Assembly (NCBI RefSeq): GCF_014192215.1
Contig: NZ_JACHXP010000016.1
Coordinates: 1-64,000 of the forward strand
DNA from: Halomonas cerina
GTDB lineage: Bacteria; Pseudomonadota; Gammaproteobacteria; Pseudomonadales; Halomonadaceae
Direction of reading: 5' to 3'
DNA: 64,000 nucleotides
Below, in pieces: positions 22,393 to 32,712 of this stretch. The stretch's first letter is position 1. Each line of letters begins with the position of its first letter. The notes under the pieces were generated by a model. It had not been told where the DNA came from. It did no database searches and saw only the letters and a program-made list of their open reading frames with translations. Position numbers and translations under genes: made by a program.

Positions 22393-22950
22393 TCAGGAGT
22401 TTCGCTTGCGCGCGCGACGTTTCTCGCCGAATACCGACTCCCAGATCAGCCCGATGGCGCCTAGGGTGATGCCGATATCGGCGATATTGAAGGCGGGGTA
22501 GTACCAGCCGGCCACGTGGAAGGACAAAAAGTCCACCACGTAGCCATGCACCAGCCGGTCGTAGAGGTTGCCCAGGGCCCCACCGATGATCAGCGCCAGA
22601 GACACGGCCAGCAGCGTCTCGTCGCGCTTGAGGCGGCGCATCCAGACCGTCAGGCCGATGCTCGCCCCCACCGCGATGGCGGCGAACAGCCAGCGCTGCC
22701 AACCGGGGTGGCCGGCCAGGAAGCTGAAGGCCGCGCCGGTGTTGTGCAGCAGAGTCAGGTTGAAGAACGGCAGCACCTCCACCGGCCGGGCGTAGGCCAG
22801 CCAGGCACTGGCGGCGTACTTGGTGGCGAGGTCCAGCGCGATCACCGCGGCGGCCAGCCACAGCCAGCGCAGCGGCCGGTGCATGGGGGCCACGTCGGCC
22901 GCGCCTGTTTGCTGCTTGTCGCTCACGGCGGTGTCGTCTCCCTGGGTCAT
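22393..22950 (-). CDS. lspA: Lipoprotein signal peptidase II
   Basis: An aspartic peptidase of the inner membrane that removes the signal peptide of lipoproteins such as BamD above. The 185-residue protein has four membrane segments. The catalytic Asp lie in NLYDRLVHGYVVDFLSF and FNIADIGI. A non-conserved hydrophilic N-terminus of about 25 residues makes it longer than E. coli LspA (164). The ATG at 22950 is ten bases after the ileS stop. A later in-frame ATG (MHRPLRWLW) is an alternative start. Confidence 0.95.
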   Translation of the reverse strand: MTQGDDTAVSDKQQTGAADVAPMHRPLRWLWLAAAVIALDLATKYAASAWLAYARPVEVLPFFNLTLLHNTGAAFSFLAGHPGWQRWLFAAIAVGASIGLTVWMRRLKRDETLLAVSLALIIGGALGNLYDRLVHGYVVDFLSFHVAGWYYPAFNIADIGITLGAIGLIWESVFGEKRRARKRNS

Positions 22951-22960
22951 GGTGGTCGGC

Positions 22961-25810
22961 TCACGCAAAGTATCGGGTCTCGCCGGGACCGTCCGGCAGG
23001 TTGCTGATGCAGCGGCCACACAGGTCGACATGTTCGGCGTGCGCGCCCACGTCCTCGCGATGGTGCCAGCAGCGCTCGCACTTGGGGTGGGGGCTGGCCG
23101 CCACCGCGACCTTCAGCCCCGCAAGCTCGGTGGCCTCGGCCGCACGCCCCTCGGGCTGTTCGCTATCAGACAAGGGCGCCAGGCGCACCGCGCTGGTGAG
23201 CATCACGAAGCGCAGCTCGTCGCCCAACCTGGCGAGCGTCGCCTGCAGGTCTTCATCCACGTAGAGGGTGACCTCGGCGGCCAGGCTGCCCTTGATGGTC
23301 TTGGCGTTGCGGGCGTCCTCCAGGCACTTGTTGACCGCCTGCTTGATCTCGAGCACCCGCTCCCAGAAGTCGCGCCCCATCTCGGCATCATCGGCCAGAG
23401 TAGCGAGCCCTTGGTAGTATTCCTCGAGCAGCACGCTCTGGCCGCGCTTGCCCGGAATGTGTTCGAAGATTTCCTCGGCGGTGAAGGAGAGGATCGGGGC
23501 CACCCAGCGCACCAAGGCCTCGACCACGTGGTACAGCGCGGTCTGGGCGCTGCGCCGGGCCACGGAATCGGCCTGGGTGGTGTACTGGCGGTCCTTGATC
23601 ACGTCCAGGTAGAAGCCACCCAGCTCCCGGGCGCAGAAGCCGTGCACCTGCTGGTAGACGTCGAGGAAGCGGTATTCCACATAGGCGCGCTCGATGCGGG
23701 CCTGCAACTGGGCGGCGCGATCTACCACCCACTGGTCCAGGGCCAGCATCTCGCCGAAGGCCAGGGCGTCGCGGCGGGGATCGAAGCCATGGAGGTTGGC
23801 CAGCAAAAAGCGCGCGGTATTGCGGATGCGCCGGTAGACGTCGGCGGTGCGCTTGAGGATCTCGTCGGAGACCGCCATCTCGCCGCCGTAGTCGGTCGAG
23901 GCGACCCACAGGCGCAGGATGTCGGCGCCAAGCTTGTCCATCACCTCCTGGGGCGCTACCACGTTGCCCACGGACTTGGACATCTTGCGGCCATGGGCAT
24001 CCACGGTGAAGCCGTGGGTCAACAACCCCCGGTACGGCGGGTGGCCGTCGATGGCGCAGCCGGTGAGCAGCGAGGAGTGGAACCAGCCGCGGTGCTGGTC
24101 GGAGCCTTCCAGGTAGAGATCCGCCCGCGGGCCGCTCTCGTGACCGTGGGGGTGCGAGCCGCGCAGCACGTGGCGATGGGTGGTGCCGGAATCGAACCAC
24201 ACGTCCAGGGTGTCGGTGACCTTGTCATAGTCGGCGGCTTCCTCGCCCAGCAGCTCGGCGGGGTCGAGACGGAACCAGGCATCGATGCCCTCGCGCTCGA
24301 CGCGGCTCGCCGCCTCTTCCATCAGTTCGACGGTGCGCGGATGCAGCTCGCCGGTGGCCTTGTGCAGGAAGAACGGGATCGGCACGCCCCAGTTGCGCTG
24401 ACGCGAGATGCACCAGTCCGGACGGTTAGCGATCATGGCGTGCAGGCGTGCCTTGCCCCAGGCGGGGGTGAAGGTGGTGGCCTCGATGCCCGCCAGTGCC
24501 TGCTCGCGTAGGGTCCGGTCGTCATGACCTGCCATGTCCATGCCCACGAACCACTGGGCGGTGGCGCGGTAGATCACCGGCGTCTTGTGGCGCCAGCAGT
24601 GCATGTAGCTGTGGGTGATGGTCGTGTGGGCCATTAGCGCCCCCACCTCGTCGAGCTTGGCGACGATCTGCAGGTTGGCCTTCCAGATCATCTGGCCGCC
24701 GAAGAACGGCAGGTCGTCGACATAGACGCCGTTGCCCTGTACCGGGCTCTCGATCTCCTCGAAGCTCATGCCGTGGGCGCGGCAGGTCACGAAGTCGTCG
24801 ACGCCGTAGGCCGGGGCCGAGTGGACGATGCCGGTGCTGCCCTCGTCGATCGCCACATAGTCGGCGAGGTACACCGGCGAGCAGCGGTCATAGAAGGGAT
24901 GGGCGAACGCAACCCCGTCGAGCCGCTCGCCGGTCGCGGTGGCGATGATCTCGCCGTCCAGGGCGAAGCGCGACAGGCACGACTCGACCAGTTCCTCGGC
25001 CAGCACCAGCAGGCGATCTCCCACGTCCACCAGGGCATAGGTGAACTCGGGGTGGACGTTCAGCGCCTGGTTGGCGGGGATGGTCCAAGGCGTGGTGGTC
25101 CAGATCACCACGGCGGCGGGCTTGGGAAGCCGGTCGAGACCGAAGGCCGCGGCCAGGCGGTCGTCCTCGGCACAGGGGAAGGCCACGTCGATGGCATCGG
25201 ACTGCTTGTCGGCGTACTCCACCTCGGCCTCGGCCAAGGCCGAGCCGCAGTCGAAGCACCAGTTCACCGGCTTGAGGCCCTTGAAGACATAACCGCCCTT
25301 GACCATCTCGGCCAGGGCGCGGATCTCGCCGGCCTCGTTGGCGTAGTCCATGGAGCGGTAGGGGTTGTCCCAGTCACCGATCACGCCCAGGCGCACGAAG
25401 TCGGTCAACTGCGCCTGAATCTGCTCGGCGGCGTACTCGCGGCACAGCGCGCGGGCGTGCTCGGGCTCGAGGTGCTTGCCGTGGGTGGTCTCCACCTTGT
25501 GCTCGATGGGCAGGCCATGGCAGTCCCAGCCCGGCACATAGGGGGCATCGAAGCCGGCCAGGTTCCGCGACTTGACGATGATGTCCTTGAGGATCTTGTT
25601 GACGGCGTGACCGATGTGGATGCTGCCGTTGGCGTAGGGAGGACCATCATGGAGCACGAAAAGCTCGCGGCCACGACGCGCCTCACGCAGGCGATGATAG
25701 AGGTCCAACTGCTGCCACTGCGCCACCCGTGCGGGTTCCTTCTTGGGCAGCATGCCGCGCATGGGGAAGTCGGTTTCTGGCAGGTTCAGAGTGTGCTTGT
25801 AGTCGCTCAT
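22961..25810 (-). CDS. ileS: Isoleucyl-tRNA synthetase
   Basis: A class I aminoacyl-tRNA synthetase of 949 residues (E. coli 938). The ATP-binding HIGH motif is GSIHIGHA near residue 63 and the KMSKS loop is intact near 610. A CP1 editing domain lies between them. The C-terminal zinc site is visible as CERCWHH...CGRC. The ATG at 25810 gives [19 protein letters not shown], as expected. It sits ten bases downstream of ribF and ten upstream of lspA. Confidence 0.97.
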   Translation of the reverse strand: MSDYKHTLNLPETDFPMRGMLPKKEPARVAQWQQLDLYHRLREARRGRELFVLHDGPPYANGSIHIGHAVNKILKDIIVKSRNLAGFDAPYVPGWDCHGLPIEHKVETTHGKHLEPEHARALCREYAAEQIQAQLTDFVRLGVIGDWDNPYRSMDYANEAGEIRALAEMVKGGYVFKGLKPVNWCFDCGSALAEAEVEYADKQSDAIDVAFPCAEDDRLAAAFGLDRLPKPAAVVIWTTTPWTIPANQALNVHPEFTYALVDVGDRLLVLAEELVESCLSRFALDGEIIATATGERLDGVAFAHPFYDRCSPVYLADYVAIDEGSTGIVHSAPAYGVDDFVTCRAHGMSFEEIESPVQGNGVYVDDLPFFGGQMIWKANLQIVAKLDEVGALMAHTTITHSYMHCWRHKTPVIYRATAQWFVGMDMAGHDDRTLREQALAGIEATTFTPAWGKARLHAMIANRPDWCISRQRNWGVPIPFFLHKATGELHPRTVELMEEAASRVEREGIDAWFRLDPAELLGEEAADYDKVTDTLDVWFDSGTTHRHVLRGSHPHGHESGPRADLYLEGSDQHRGWFHSSLLTGCAIDGHPPYRGLLTHGFTVDAHGRKMSKSVGNVVAPQEVMDKLGADILRLWVASTDYGGEMAVSDEILKRTADVYRRIRNTARFLLANLHGFDPRRDALAFGEMLALDQWVVDRAAQLQARIERAYVEYRFLDVYQQVHGFCARELGGFYLDVIKDRQYTTQADSVARRSAQTALYHVVEALVRWVAPILSFTAEEIFEHIPGKRGQSVLLEEYYQGLATLADDAEMGRDFWERVLEIKQAVNKCLEDARNAKTIKGSLAAEVTLYVDEDLQATLARLGDELRFVMLTSAVRLAPLSDSEQPEGRAAEATELAGLKVAVAASPHPKCERCWHHREDVGAHAEHVDLCGRCISNLPDGPGETRYFA

Positions 25811-25820
25811 ATTGTGGGGG

Positions 25821-26861
25821 TCAGCCGTCGTCGTGGTCGGCGGGCGCACCCGCCGAGGAATCGGGGATCACGGCCTCGCGCGCCAGCGGCGCCGATGCCA
25901 GAGGAAGCCTATCGTCGAGCGTGTCACCCGGAGGATGCGCCGCGAAATAGTGCCGAGCACGGGCCAAGTCGGCACGGATCTGCATCTTGAGCGCGTCGAA
26001 GTGCGCGAACTTCACCTCGCCGCGCAGCTTGGCGCAGGGGAACACCGTCAGGCGCTCACCATAGAGGTCGCCGTCGAAGTCGAAGAGGTGCACCTCGAGC
26101 ACCGGTCGCTCACTGCCCACCGTGGGGCGCCAGCCGATATTGGCCACGCCAGGCAGCCGGCGGCCATCGGGCAGGTCGGTGACCACCGCATAGACGCCCT
26201 GCAGGGCCAGCGAGAGTGCCGGCTGCGGCAGGTTGGCGGTGGGCACGCCGATGGTGCGACCGAGTTGACGGTCGGACACCACCCGGCCGCCCAGCCGGTA
26301 GGGGCGGCCCAGCAGACGCGCGGCGGCGGCGAAATTGCCACTGGTCAGCAGGGTACGCACCCGGGTGCTGGAGACCCGCTCGTCGTCGAGGGTGAAGGTG
26401 CGGGTGTGCTCGACACCGAAGCCCCGGGACTCCCCCACCGCGGTGAGCAGGTGGAAGTCGCCGCGGCGATCGCAGCCGAAGCGGAAGTCGTCGCCCACCA
26501 CCAGGTGGCGCACGTCCAGCCCGTCGATCAGGACGCGGTCGATGAACTCGCGGGCAGTGAGGCTACGCAGGGCATCATTGAAGGGCAGGCAGAGGATACG
26601 GTCGACACCGCACTCGCCGAGCAGCGCCACCTTGTCGCGCAGCCGGGTCAGCCGCGGCGGCGCCTGGTCGCCGGCGAAGAACTCCCGCGGCTGGGGCTCG
26701 AAGACCACCACCGTCACCGGCAGGCCGAGCCGGGCGGCCTGCTCGCGGCACTGCTCGAGGATCGCTCGGTGGCCACGATGCACGCCATCGAAATTGCCGA
26801 TGGTCGCCACGCAGCCGCGATCCTCCTCGCGCAGGTTGTGCAGTCCTCGAATCACTCGCAT
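25821..26861 (-). CDS. ribF: Bifunctional riboflavin kinase / FAD synthetase
   Basis: It phosphorylates riboflavin to FMN and adenylylates FMN to FAD. The N-terminal nucleotidyltransferase domain shows [12 protein letters not shown] near residue 20 and the C-terminal domain is the flavokinase barrel with VPTANLPQP. Start [10 protein letters not shown] is conserved. Two earlier in-frame codons are possible but less likely. Length is 346 residues (E. coli 313) because of an extended C-terminus. It is the first gene after a promoter with a perfect -10. Confidence 0.95.
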   Translation of the reverse strand: MRVIRGLHNLREEDRGCVATIGNFDGVHRGHRAILEQCREQAARLGLPVTVVVFEPQPREFFAGDQAPPRLTRLRDKVALLGECGVDRILCLPFNDALRSLTAREFIDRVLIDGLDVRHLVVGDDFRFGCDRRGDFHLLTAVGESRGFGVEHTRTFTLDDERVSSTRVRTLLTSGNFAAAARLLGRPYRLGGRVVSDRQLGRTIGVPTANLPQPALSLALQGVYAVVTDLPDGRRLPGVANIGWRPTVGSERPVLEVHLFDFDGDLYGERLTVFPCAKLRGEVKFAHFDALKMQIRADLARARHYFAAHPPGDTLDDRLPLASAPLAREAVIPDSSAGAPADHDDG

Positions 26862-26893
26862 GGGCGTCATCACGCTGGGAAATAAAGTCCACG

Positions 26894-26922
26894 ATTATAA
26901 CGGACCGGGGGCCCCTTGACAG
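26894..26922 (-). promoter_or_regulatory. Sigma70 promoter of ribF-ileS-lspA-fkpB
   Basis: On the minus strand -35 CTGTCA (26922-26917), a 17-bp spacer and a perfect -10 TATAAT (26899-26894) lie between murJ and ribF. The start would be near 26887, about 25 nt ahead of the ribF ATG. Confidence 0.65.
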
Positions 26923-26964
26923 CCGGCGCGGCATGGTCTTCGCCTACCCCTTCATCCGCTCACT

Positions 26965-28566
26965 TCAACTTTTCATTCGAAAATGCCGCAGACGCACCCC
27001 GAAGGTCGCCAGCCAGGCGAAATAGACCGCCGCGCCGGTCACCACCAGCGCCGACAGCCAGCCGGCGCGCATCCAGACGCTCCAGCCGAGCCATTCGGAC
27101 CACGCCGGCGCCAGCCAGCCGACCCCCACGCCCATCACCGTGCAGCCGCCGAGCAGCTGCACCCCGTAGCGCCTCCAGCCCGGCTGGAAGACCAGCACCC
27201 CCTGCTTCTTGAGCAGCCAGCCCAGCAGGCCGGCATTCAGGAAGGCCGAAAGCGCCGTGGCCAGCGCCAGCCCGGCATGGGCCAGCGGCCAGATCAGGAT
27301 CAGATTGAAGACCATGTTGGCGACCATGGCGAGGATGCCGACCTTGACCGGCGTCTTGGTGTCCTGGCGGGCGAAGAAGCCCGGCGCCAGGACCTTGATC
27401 AGCATGAAGGCCACCAGCCCCAGGGCATAAGCGCGCAGGCTCATGGCCGCCATGGCGATATCGTGCTCGGTCATGGCCCCGTAGTGGAACAAGGTGATCA
27501 GCAAGGGTTCGGCCAGTACCGCCAGCGCCAGGGCGGCCGGCAAGCCCAGCAGTAGCACGCTGCGGATCGCCCAGTCGAGCATGGCGCTGAAATGCTCACG
27601 GGACTGCTCGGCGTGACGCCGCGACAGCGCCGGCAGGATCACCGTGCCGATGGCGATGCCGAAGACCCCCAGCGGCAGTTCCACCAGCCGGTCAGAATAG
27701 TAGAGCCAGGAGACGCTGCCTGCCGCCAGCAAGGAGGCGAGCACGGTGTCCAGCAGCAGGTTGATCTGCGACACCGAGACACCGAACAGCGCCGGCGCCA
27801 TCAGGGCCAGGATGCGCCGCACCCCGGCATGGGCGAAGTCGGGCCAGGGGCGCGGCAGCAGCCCCAACCGCGCCAGGAAGGGCACCTGGAAGGCCAGCTG
27901 GGCCACCCCGGCGATCAGCACCCCCCAGGCCAGCGCCAGGGCCGGTTCCTCGAACAGCGGGGTGAGCGCGAGGGCCGCGCCGATCAGCGAGAGGTTGAGC
28001 AGCACCGGGGTGAAGGCCGGCACCGCGAAGCGGTTCCAGGTATTGAGCGTACTGCCGGCGAAGGCCGTCAGCGAGATCAGCAGCAGGTAGGGAAAGGTCA
28101 GCCGCAGCATATCGGCGGTCAGCGCCAGCTTCTCCGGGTCACGCCCGAAGCCTGGCGCGAAAACCCACACCAGCCAGGGCGCGGCGAGCATGGCCAGCGC
28201 CGTGATCAGTGCCAGCACCGCGGCGAGGCTGCCGGCCACCGCATCGAGCAGTTCGCGCACCTCACGCCGACTGCCCCGGGTGGCGGCCTCCGAGAGCACC
28301 GGCACGAAGGCCTGGTTGAAGGCGCCCTCGGCGAACAGCCGACGCAGGAAGTTGGGGATCTTGAAGGCGACGAAGAAGGCATCCGCCCCCTGGCCGGCCC
28401 CGAACAAGGCGGCGATCACCACGTCGCGGGCGAGCCCCAGCACCCGCGAGAGCAGGGTCATGGCCCCGACGACCAGGCCGGAGCGCATCAGGCCCGCGGC
28501 CTTGGGCGCCACGGCCTTGTCACTCTCATCCACCGGGGCCGGTGGCGACTGCTCGCGATCCGTCAC
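26965..28566 (-). CDS. murJ: Lipid II flippase MurJ
   Basis: An inner-membrane MOP-family flippase that moves lipid II to the periplasmic side for peptidoglycan synthesis. The 533-residue protein shows about 14 hydrophobic segments and the MurJ N-terminal pattern GAMTLLSRVLGLARDVVIA. The GTG at 28566 has GAGGA nine bases upstream. It adds a 26-residue hydrophilic N-terminus before the usual start. The order murJ upstream of ribF-ileS matches relatives. Confidence 0.94.
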   Translation of the reverse strand: MTDREQSPPAPVDESDKAVAPKAAGLMRSGLVVGAMTLLSRVLGLARDVVIAALFGAGQGADAFFVAFKIPNFLRRLFAEGAFNQAFVPVLSEAATRGSRREVRELLDAVAGSLAAVLALITALAMLAAPWLVWVFAPGFGRDPEKLALTADMLRLTFPYLLLISLTAFAGSTLNTWNRFAVPAFTPVLLNLSLIGAALALTPLFEEPALALAWGVLIAGVAQLAFQVPFLARLGLLPRPWPDFAHAGVRRILALMAPALFGVSVSQINLLLDTVLASLLAAGSVSWLYYSDRLVELPLGVFGIAIGTVILPALSRRHAEQSREHFSAMLDWAIRSVLLLGLPAALALAVLAEPLLITLFHYGAMTEHDIAMAAMSLRAYALGLVAFMLIKVLAPGFFARQDTKTPVKVGILAMVANMVFNLILIWPLAHAGLALATALSAFLNAGLLGWLLKKQGVLVFQPGWRRYGVQLLGGCTVMGVGVGWLAPAWSEWLGWSVWMRAGWLSALVVTGAAVYFAWLATFGVRLRHFRMKS

Positions 28567-28595
28567 GTCTGCGTCCTCACCTGGCCATGGCCCCG

Positions 28596-28733
28596 GTGGG
28601 AGCGACGGTTCGGCGCTCCGACTTCAGATCGCGAAGGAGGCCGAAGGCCTCCCCGGCGGCTCAGGCAACACCGCCGGGCGCCTGCCGGCGCCATTCGTCG
28701 AAGCGTCGAACCGGCAATAAATTGCGCTCCCAC
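28596..28733. repeat. REP-like palindromic element (copy 2)
   Basis: A 138-bp element bounded by GTGGGAGCG and CGCTCCCAC. The right 19 bp are the exact reverse complement of the left arm of the copy at 14576-14594. Internal hairpins occur at 28636-28652 (GGAGGCC/GGCCTCC) and 28652-28678 (CCCGGCGG/CCGCCGGG). It fills most of the rpsT-murJ gap. Confidence 0.8.
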
Positions 28734-28761
28734 AGGAGAGTGTCGGGCTCTTCACGAATAA

Positions 28762-28785
28762 AAAAACCGGCCGCAGCCGGTTTTT
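28762..28785 (-). terminator. Intrinsic terminator of rpsT
   Basis: The stem ACCGGC/GCCGGT with a CGCA loop is extended by A-T pairs and flanked by an A run and T5, so it works as a terminator on the minus strand after rpsT and probably on the plus strand too. Confidence 0.85.
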
Positions 28786-28832
28786 CGTCGGCATGCCCGC
28801 GCATGGCGGGCACCCGGAGGCGTCCGGCGTGC

Positions 28833-29099
28833 TTACGCGGCCAGGGCCTTGACGCGTGCGTTCAGGCGGCTCTTCAGGCGCGCGGCCTTCCTTTTGGAGA
28901 GCACGTCCTTGTCGGCGATGCGGTCGATGACCGGCTGCGCCTGCTTGAAGGCGTCCATGGCCTGGGCGTGATCACCGCCGTTGATGGCCTTGATGACGCG
29001 CTTGACGTAGGTGCGGACCATGCTGCGCTGCCCCGCCTTCAGGACACGACGCTGTTCGGCCTGACGGGCACGCTTGCGGGCTTGCTTGCTGTTCGCCAC
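28833..29099 (-). CDS. rpsT: Ribosomal protein S20
   Basis: An 88-residue basic protein of the 30S subunit beginning MANSKQARKRARQAEQRR, with Ala/Lys/Arg-rich helices throughout. AAGGAG precedes the ATG. It is a single-gene unit with its own terminator, located next to murJ as in other gammaproteobacteria. Confidence 0.97.
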   Translation of the reverse strand: MANSKQARKRARQAEQRRVLKAGQRSMVRTYVKRVIKAINGGDHAQAMDAFKQAQPVIDRIADKDVLSKRKAARLKSRLNARVKALAA

Positions 29100-29176
29100 T
29101 GACTGTCTCCTTGGAGAAAGTTGTTATCGCCGATGCCGGCGATCTATGTTAACTGATTGACTCAACAGGGAAATGC

Positions 29177-29220
29177 AAAAATCCCCGTCGGCCTGGCCAT
29201 CCGACCGACTGCCTGCGGGG
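29177..29220 (-). terminator. Probable terminator of obg-proB
   Basis: On the minus strand CCCC and GTCGG pair with CCGAC-GGGG across an unpaired side bulge, and the stem is followed by ATTTTTG. It lies about 105 bases past the proB stop. The bulge lowers confidence. Confidence 0.45.
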
Positions 29221-29324
29221 CAGCCGTCGCTCACGGGCCGTGTCTGAGAGGATGGCGTATCCTATCACGCCCCCTCCCCGCTTGCCATAGCTGTGCCACG
29301 CGGCTAGCGCGCGCTGCGGCGCAG

Positions 29325-30464
29325 CTAGAGCACCACCAGGTTATCGCGATGGATCAGCTCCGGGGCCTCCATATAGCCGAGAAGCGCCTCGATCTGGTGA
29401 CTGGGCTTGCCGAGAATGCGCCGCGCCTCGTCGGCGCCGTAGTTGGTCAGCCCCTTGGCCACCCGCTGGCCCTGCTCGTCGACGCACAGCACCATGTCGC
29501 CGCGCACGAAGTCGCCGGACAACGCCTTGACGCCCACCGGCAGCAGGCTGGAGCCACGGCTCTTGAGCACCTTCACCGCCCCGGCGTCCAGGGTGAGGCT
29601 GCCACGCACTTGCAACTGGCCAGCCAGCCAGCGCTTGCGTGCCGCCATGGGCGCCCGCTCGGGCCGCAGCAGGGTGCCCAGCCGCTCGCCGGCGGCCAGC
29701 CGGGTGAGCACGTCGGGCTGGCGCCCGCTAGCGATAGCCGTGACCGCCCCGGAGCGGGCGGCCAGCCGGGCCGCGCGCACCTTGGTAGTCATGCCGCCGC
29801 GTCCCAGGGTACCGCCTCCGCCGGCCATGGCGGCCAGGGCCGGATCATCGGCGCGCCCCTCAGGAATCAGCCGGGCATGCGGGTCATGGCGGGGGTCGGC
29901 GTCGAAAAGCCCCTCTTGGTCGGTGAGGATCACCAGCGCATCGGCCTCCAACAGGTTGGCCACCAGCGCCCCCAGGGTGTCGTTGTCACCGAAGCGGATC
30001 TCGTCGGTGACCACGGTGTCGTTCTCGTTGACCACCGGCACGACGCGCAGATCGACTAGGGTGCGCAGCGCCGAGCGGGCATTGAGGTAGCGCTTGCGGT
30101 TGGAGAGATCATCGTGGGTCAGCAGCACCTGGGCGGTGAGCAAGCCGTGGCGGGCAAAGTGGCCCTCGTAGCATTCGGTGAGGCCATTCTGGCCCACCGC
30201 CGCGGCGGCCTGCAGCTCGTGCACCGCCGAAGGGCGCGCCTGCCAACCCAGGCGCACCATGCCGGCGGCCACGGCGCCGGAAGAGACCAGCACCACCTCC
30301 ATGCCGCGCCGGTGCAGCGCGGCGATCTGGTCGACCCAGCCACCGATGGCGGGCTCGTCGAGGCCGCGACCGTCATTGGTCAACAGCGCGCTGCCGATCT
30401 TCACCACCACCCGGCGCGCCCCGCGCAGGGCCTCACGGCCGGGGGCCTGTTCTTCGGGCGTCAT
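29325..30464 (-). CDS. proB: Glutamate 5-kinase
   Basis: It phosphorylates glutamate in the first step of proline synthesis. The amino-acid kinase domain starts [15 protein letters not shown] and carries the VNENDTV and GTGGM-like nucleotide motifs ([15 protein letters not shown]). A C-terminal PUA domain is present. I chose the ATG at 30464 because AGGAG lies eight bases upstream, giving 379 residues. A GTG at 30503 would add 13 residues. It follows obg by about 40 bases on the same strand, a common pairing. Confidence 0.95.
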   Translation of the reverse strand: MTPEEQAPGREALRGARRVVVKIGSALLTNDGRGLDEPAIGGWVDQIAALHRRGMEVVLVSSGAVAAGMVRLGWQARPSAVHELQAAAAVGQNGLTECYEGHFARHGLLTAQVLLTHDDLSNRKRYLNARSALRTLVDLRVVPVVNENDTVVTDEIRFGDNDTLGALVANLLEADALVILTDQEGLFDADPRHDPHARLIPEGRADDPALAAMAGGGGTLGRGGMTTKVRAARLAARSGAVTAIASGRQPDVLTRLAAGERLGTLLRPERAPMAARKRWLAGQLQVRGSLTLDAGAVKVLKSRGSSLLPVGVKALSGDFVRGDMVLCVDEQGQRVAKGLTNYGADEARRILGKPSHQIEALLGYMEAPELIHRDNLVVL

Positions 30465-30505
30465 CTCGTTCGCTCCTGATTCACTCACCCCTGGATCACT
30501 CACCC

Positions 30506-31693
30506 CTACTGCACGTACTCGACCTCGACATCATAATCGTCATCATCGTCGTCGACGTCATCTTCGTCATCGCGCCGACGCTTGCGGCCCAGCCGCGCCT
30601 CGGTGCGGGCCACGGCCTCGTCTTCCATGCGACGACGCATTTCGCGGGCGAGTGCGGCGGCCTCCTCATCCTCGTTCTCCAGTCGGCGCTGCTCGGTGAG
30701 CCAGCGGTGGGCGGCCTGCACCAGCGCGTCGGTGCCGTCGCCACTGATCGCCGAGACGCGAAACACCGGTCCTTCCCAGCCGAGCCGCTGCACGATCGCC
30801 TCGGCGGCCGCCTCGCGCTCCGCCTCGGGCAGCAGGTCGAGCTTGTTGAGCACCAGCCAGCGAGGCAACTCGGCCAGCGCCGGCGAGAATTCGCCCAGCT
30901 CATGGGCGATCGCCCGGGCAGCCGCTACCGGGTCGCTCTCGTCGAAGGGCGCCACGTCCACCACGTGGAACAGCAAGCGGGTGCGCGTCAGATGCTTGAG
31001 GAAGCGCAGCCCCAGGCCGGCGCCGTCGGAGGCCCCCTCGATCAGCCCCGGGATATCGGCCATCACGAAGTGCTCGTGGGGGCCGAGCTTCACCACGCCG
31101 AGGTTGGGCACCAGGGTGGTGAAGGGGTAGTTGGCGACCTTGGGCTTGGCGGCGGAGACCGCGCGGATCAGCGTCGACTTGCCGGCGTTGGGCATGCCCA
31201 GCAGGCCCACGTCGGCCATCACCTTCATCTCCAGGCGCAGGTTGCGCCGCTCGCCCTCGGTGCCCGGCGTGGTGCGCCGCGGGGCCCGGTTGGTAGAGGA
31301 CTTGAAGTGGATGTTGCCAAGCCCCCGGCGCCCCCCCTGGGCTACCGGCACCACCTGGCCGATCTCGGTGACGTCGGCGATCACCTCCAGGGTGTCTTCA
31401 TCGATCACCGTGGTGCCGACCGGCACCTTGACGTGCAGATCCTCGCCAGCCCGCCCGCTCATCTGGCGCCCCTGGCCGGGCTGTCCGTTCTGGGCCTTGT
31501 AGAAGCGCTGGTACTTGAAGTCGATGAGGGTATTGAGGGCATCGTCACCGATCAGGTAGACGCTGCCGCCGTGGCCGCCATCCCCACCGTCGGGCCCACC
31601 CTTGGGCACGTACTTCTCGCGGCGAAAGCTCAGGCAGCCATTGCCGCCCTTGCCGGCTTCCACGATGATCGAGGCTTCGTCGACGAACTGCAT
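30506..31693 (-). CDS. obgE: GTPase Obg/CgtA
   Basis: A ribosome-associated GTPase involved in 50S maturation and stress control. The glycine-rich Obg domain (about 1-158, [14 protein letters not shown]) precedes the G domain with G1 [12 protein letters not shown]3 [10 protein letters not shown] and G4 NKLD. The 395-residue protein ends in a strongly acidic tail of Asp and Glu ending VEVEYVQ, as in other Obg proteins. It lies downstream of rplU-rpmA on the same strand. Confidence 0.97.
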   Translation of the reverse strand: MQFVDEASIIVEAGKGGNGCLSFRREKYVPKGGPDGGDGGHGGSVYLIGDDALNTLIDFKYQRFYKAQNGQPGQGRQMSGRAGEDLHVKVPVGTTVIDEDTLEVIADVTEIGQVVPVAQGGRRGLGNIHFKSSTNRAPRRTTPGTEGERRNLRLEMKVMADVGLLGMPNAGKSTLIRAVSAAKPKVANYPFTTLVPNLGVVKLGPHEHFVMADIPGLIEGASDGAGLGLRFLKHLTRTRLLFHVVDVAPFDESDPVAAARAIAHELGEFSPALAELPRWLVLNKLDLLPEAEREAAAEAIVQRLGWEGPVFRVSAISGDGTDALVQAAHRWLTEQRRLENEDEEAAALAREMRRRMEDEAVARTEARLGRKRRRDDEDDVDDDDDDYDVEVEYVQ

Positions 31694-31730
31694 CTGTCAC
31701 TCTCCTGGCGGCCTGTGCCGCCATGATACA

Positions 31731-31758
31731 AGAAGGCCCCGCGCTGGCGGGGCCTTCT
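31731..31758 (-). terminator. Hairpin between rpmA and obg
   Basis: A 12-bp perfect stem AGAAGGCCCCGC/GCGGGGCCTTCT has a GCTG loop. The following minus-strand bases are only moderately T-rich (TGTAT), so it may be partial and allow read-through into obg. Confidence 0.6.
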
Positions 31759-31814
31759 CTGACCACCCGGCACGGCGCGCGGCCGGCCGGGTGGCACTTG
31801 CGGTCCGGGCGGTC

Positions 31815-32072
31815 TCAGGCGGAGACGACGCTCACGAACTTACGGTTCTTCGGACCCTTGGTCTCGAACTTGACCACGCCTTCGTCCAGGGCGAACAGGG
31901 TATGGTCCTTGCCGATGCCCACGCCGGTGCCGGCATGGAACTTGGTGCCACGCTGGCGAACGATGATGTTGCCCGGGGTCACGACCTGGCCGCCGAACAG
32001 CTTGACGCCAAGGCGCTTGGATTCGGAGTCGCGACCGTTACGTGTGGAGCCCGCTGCCTTCTTGTGAGCCAT
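31815..32072 (-). CDS. rpmA: Ribosomal protein L27
   Basis: An 85-residue 50S protein starting [24 protein letters not shown], the canonical N-terminus that reaches the peptidyl-transferase centre. It is the second gene of rplU-rpmA, 33 bases after L21. Confidence 0.98.
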   Translation of the reverse strand: MAHKKAAGSTRNGRDSESKRLGVKLFGGQVVTPGNIIVRQRGTKFHAGTGVGIGKDHTLFALDEGVVKFETKGPKNRKFVSVVSA

Positions 32073-32105
32073 TGCAAATACCTCGCTCGTTGAGGGGACT
32101 GACGC

Positions 32106-32417
32106 TTACGCGGAGATCCCGGTGATCTTGACTTCGGTGAACCACTGACGGTGGCCCTGACGCTTCATATGGTGCTTGCGACGACGGAACTTGATGATGG
32201 TCACCTTGTCGCCACGACCGTGGGCGACGATCTCGGCGGAGACCTTGGCGCCGTCGACCAGCGGGGCACCGACCTTCACGTCGTCGTCACTGCCTACCAG
32301 CAGCACCTCGTCGAACTCGACGGTATCGCCGGTCGGCACTTCCAGCTTCTCGAGCTTGAGCGTCTGGCCTTCCTGAACGCGGTACTGCTTGCCACCGCTC
32401 TTGATAACTGCGTACAT
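32106..32417 (-). CDS. rplU: Ribosomal protein L21
   Basis: A 103-residue 50S protein starting [14 protein letters not shown] and ending in the conserved [15 protein letters not shown] region. GGAGAGA precedes the ATG. The frame is open upstream but the longer version is not family-like. A promoter with TATAAT lies about 105 bases upstream. Confidence 0.98.
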   Translation of the reverse strand: MYAVIKSGGKQYRVQEGQTLKLEKLEVPTGDTVEFDEVLLVGSDDDVKVGAPLVDGAKVSAEIVAHGRGDKVTIIKFRRRKHHMKRQGHRQWFTEVKITGISA

Positions 32418-32522
32418 ACTTGTCTCTCCAGGACTCATCGGGAGTTGGCTCTTGATCGGCCTGCTGCGAGTGGCGCCCCTTCCGGCAGCCATCTGACAGG
32501 GAGCGTGATGAGTGGGTCGCGG

Positions 32523-32551
32523 ATTATAACGGTAGCGCCTGGATGGCACAA
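32523..32551 (-). promoter_or_regulatory. Sigma70 promoter of rplU-rpmA
   Basis: On the minus strand -35 TTGTGC (32551-32546), a 17-bp spacer and a perfect TATAAT (32528-32523). The inferred leader is about 100 nt. Confidence 0.6.
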
Positions 32552-32712
32552 CCCACCGGCCCGCGCGGGCAGGGACGCCACCGAGCCGGCCCCGAGGCCT
32601 GCCAGCCGCGCCTTGACGCCCCCCGAGGGGGCCCATAGCATGGCCGACAATCTCCGGCCGGAACAGGCCCACAGCGCGCCTCGGCCCCCACCCGACAATC
32701 GATGCCACCTAC

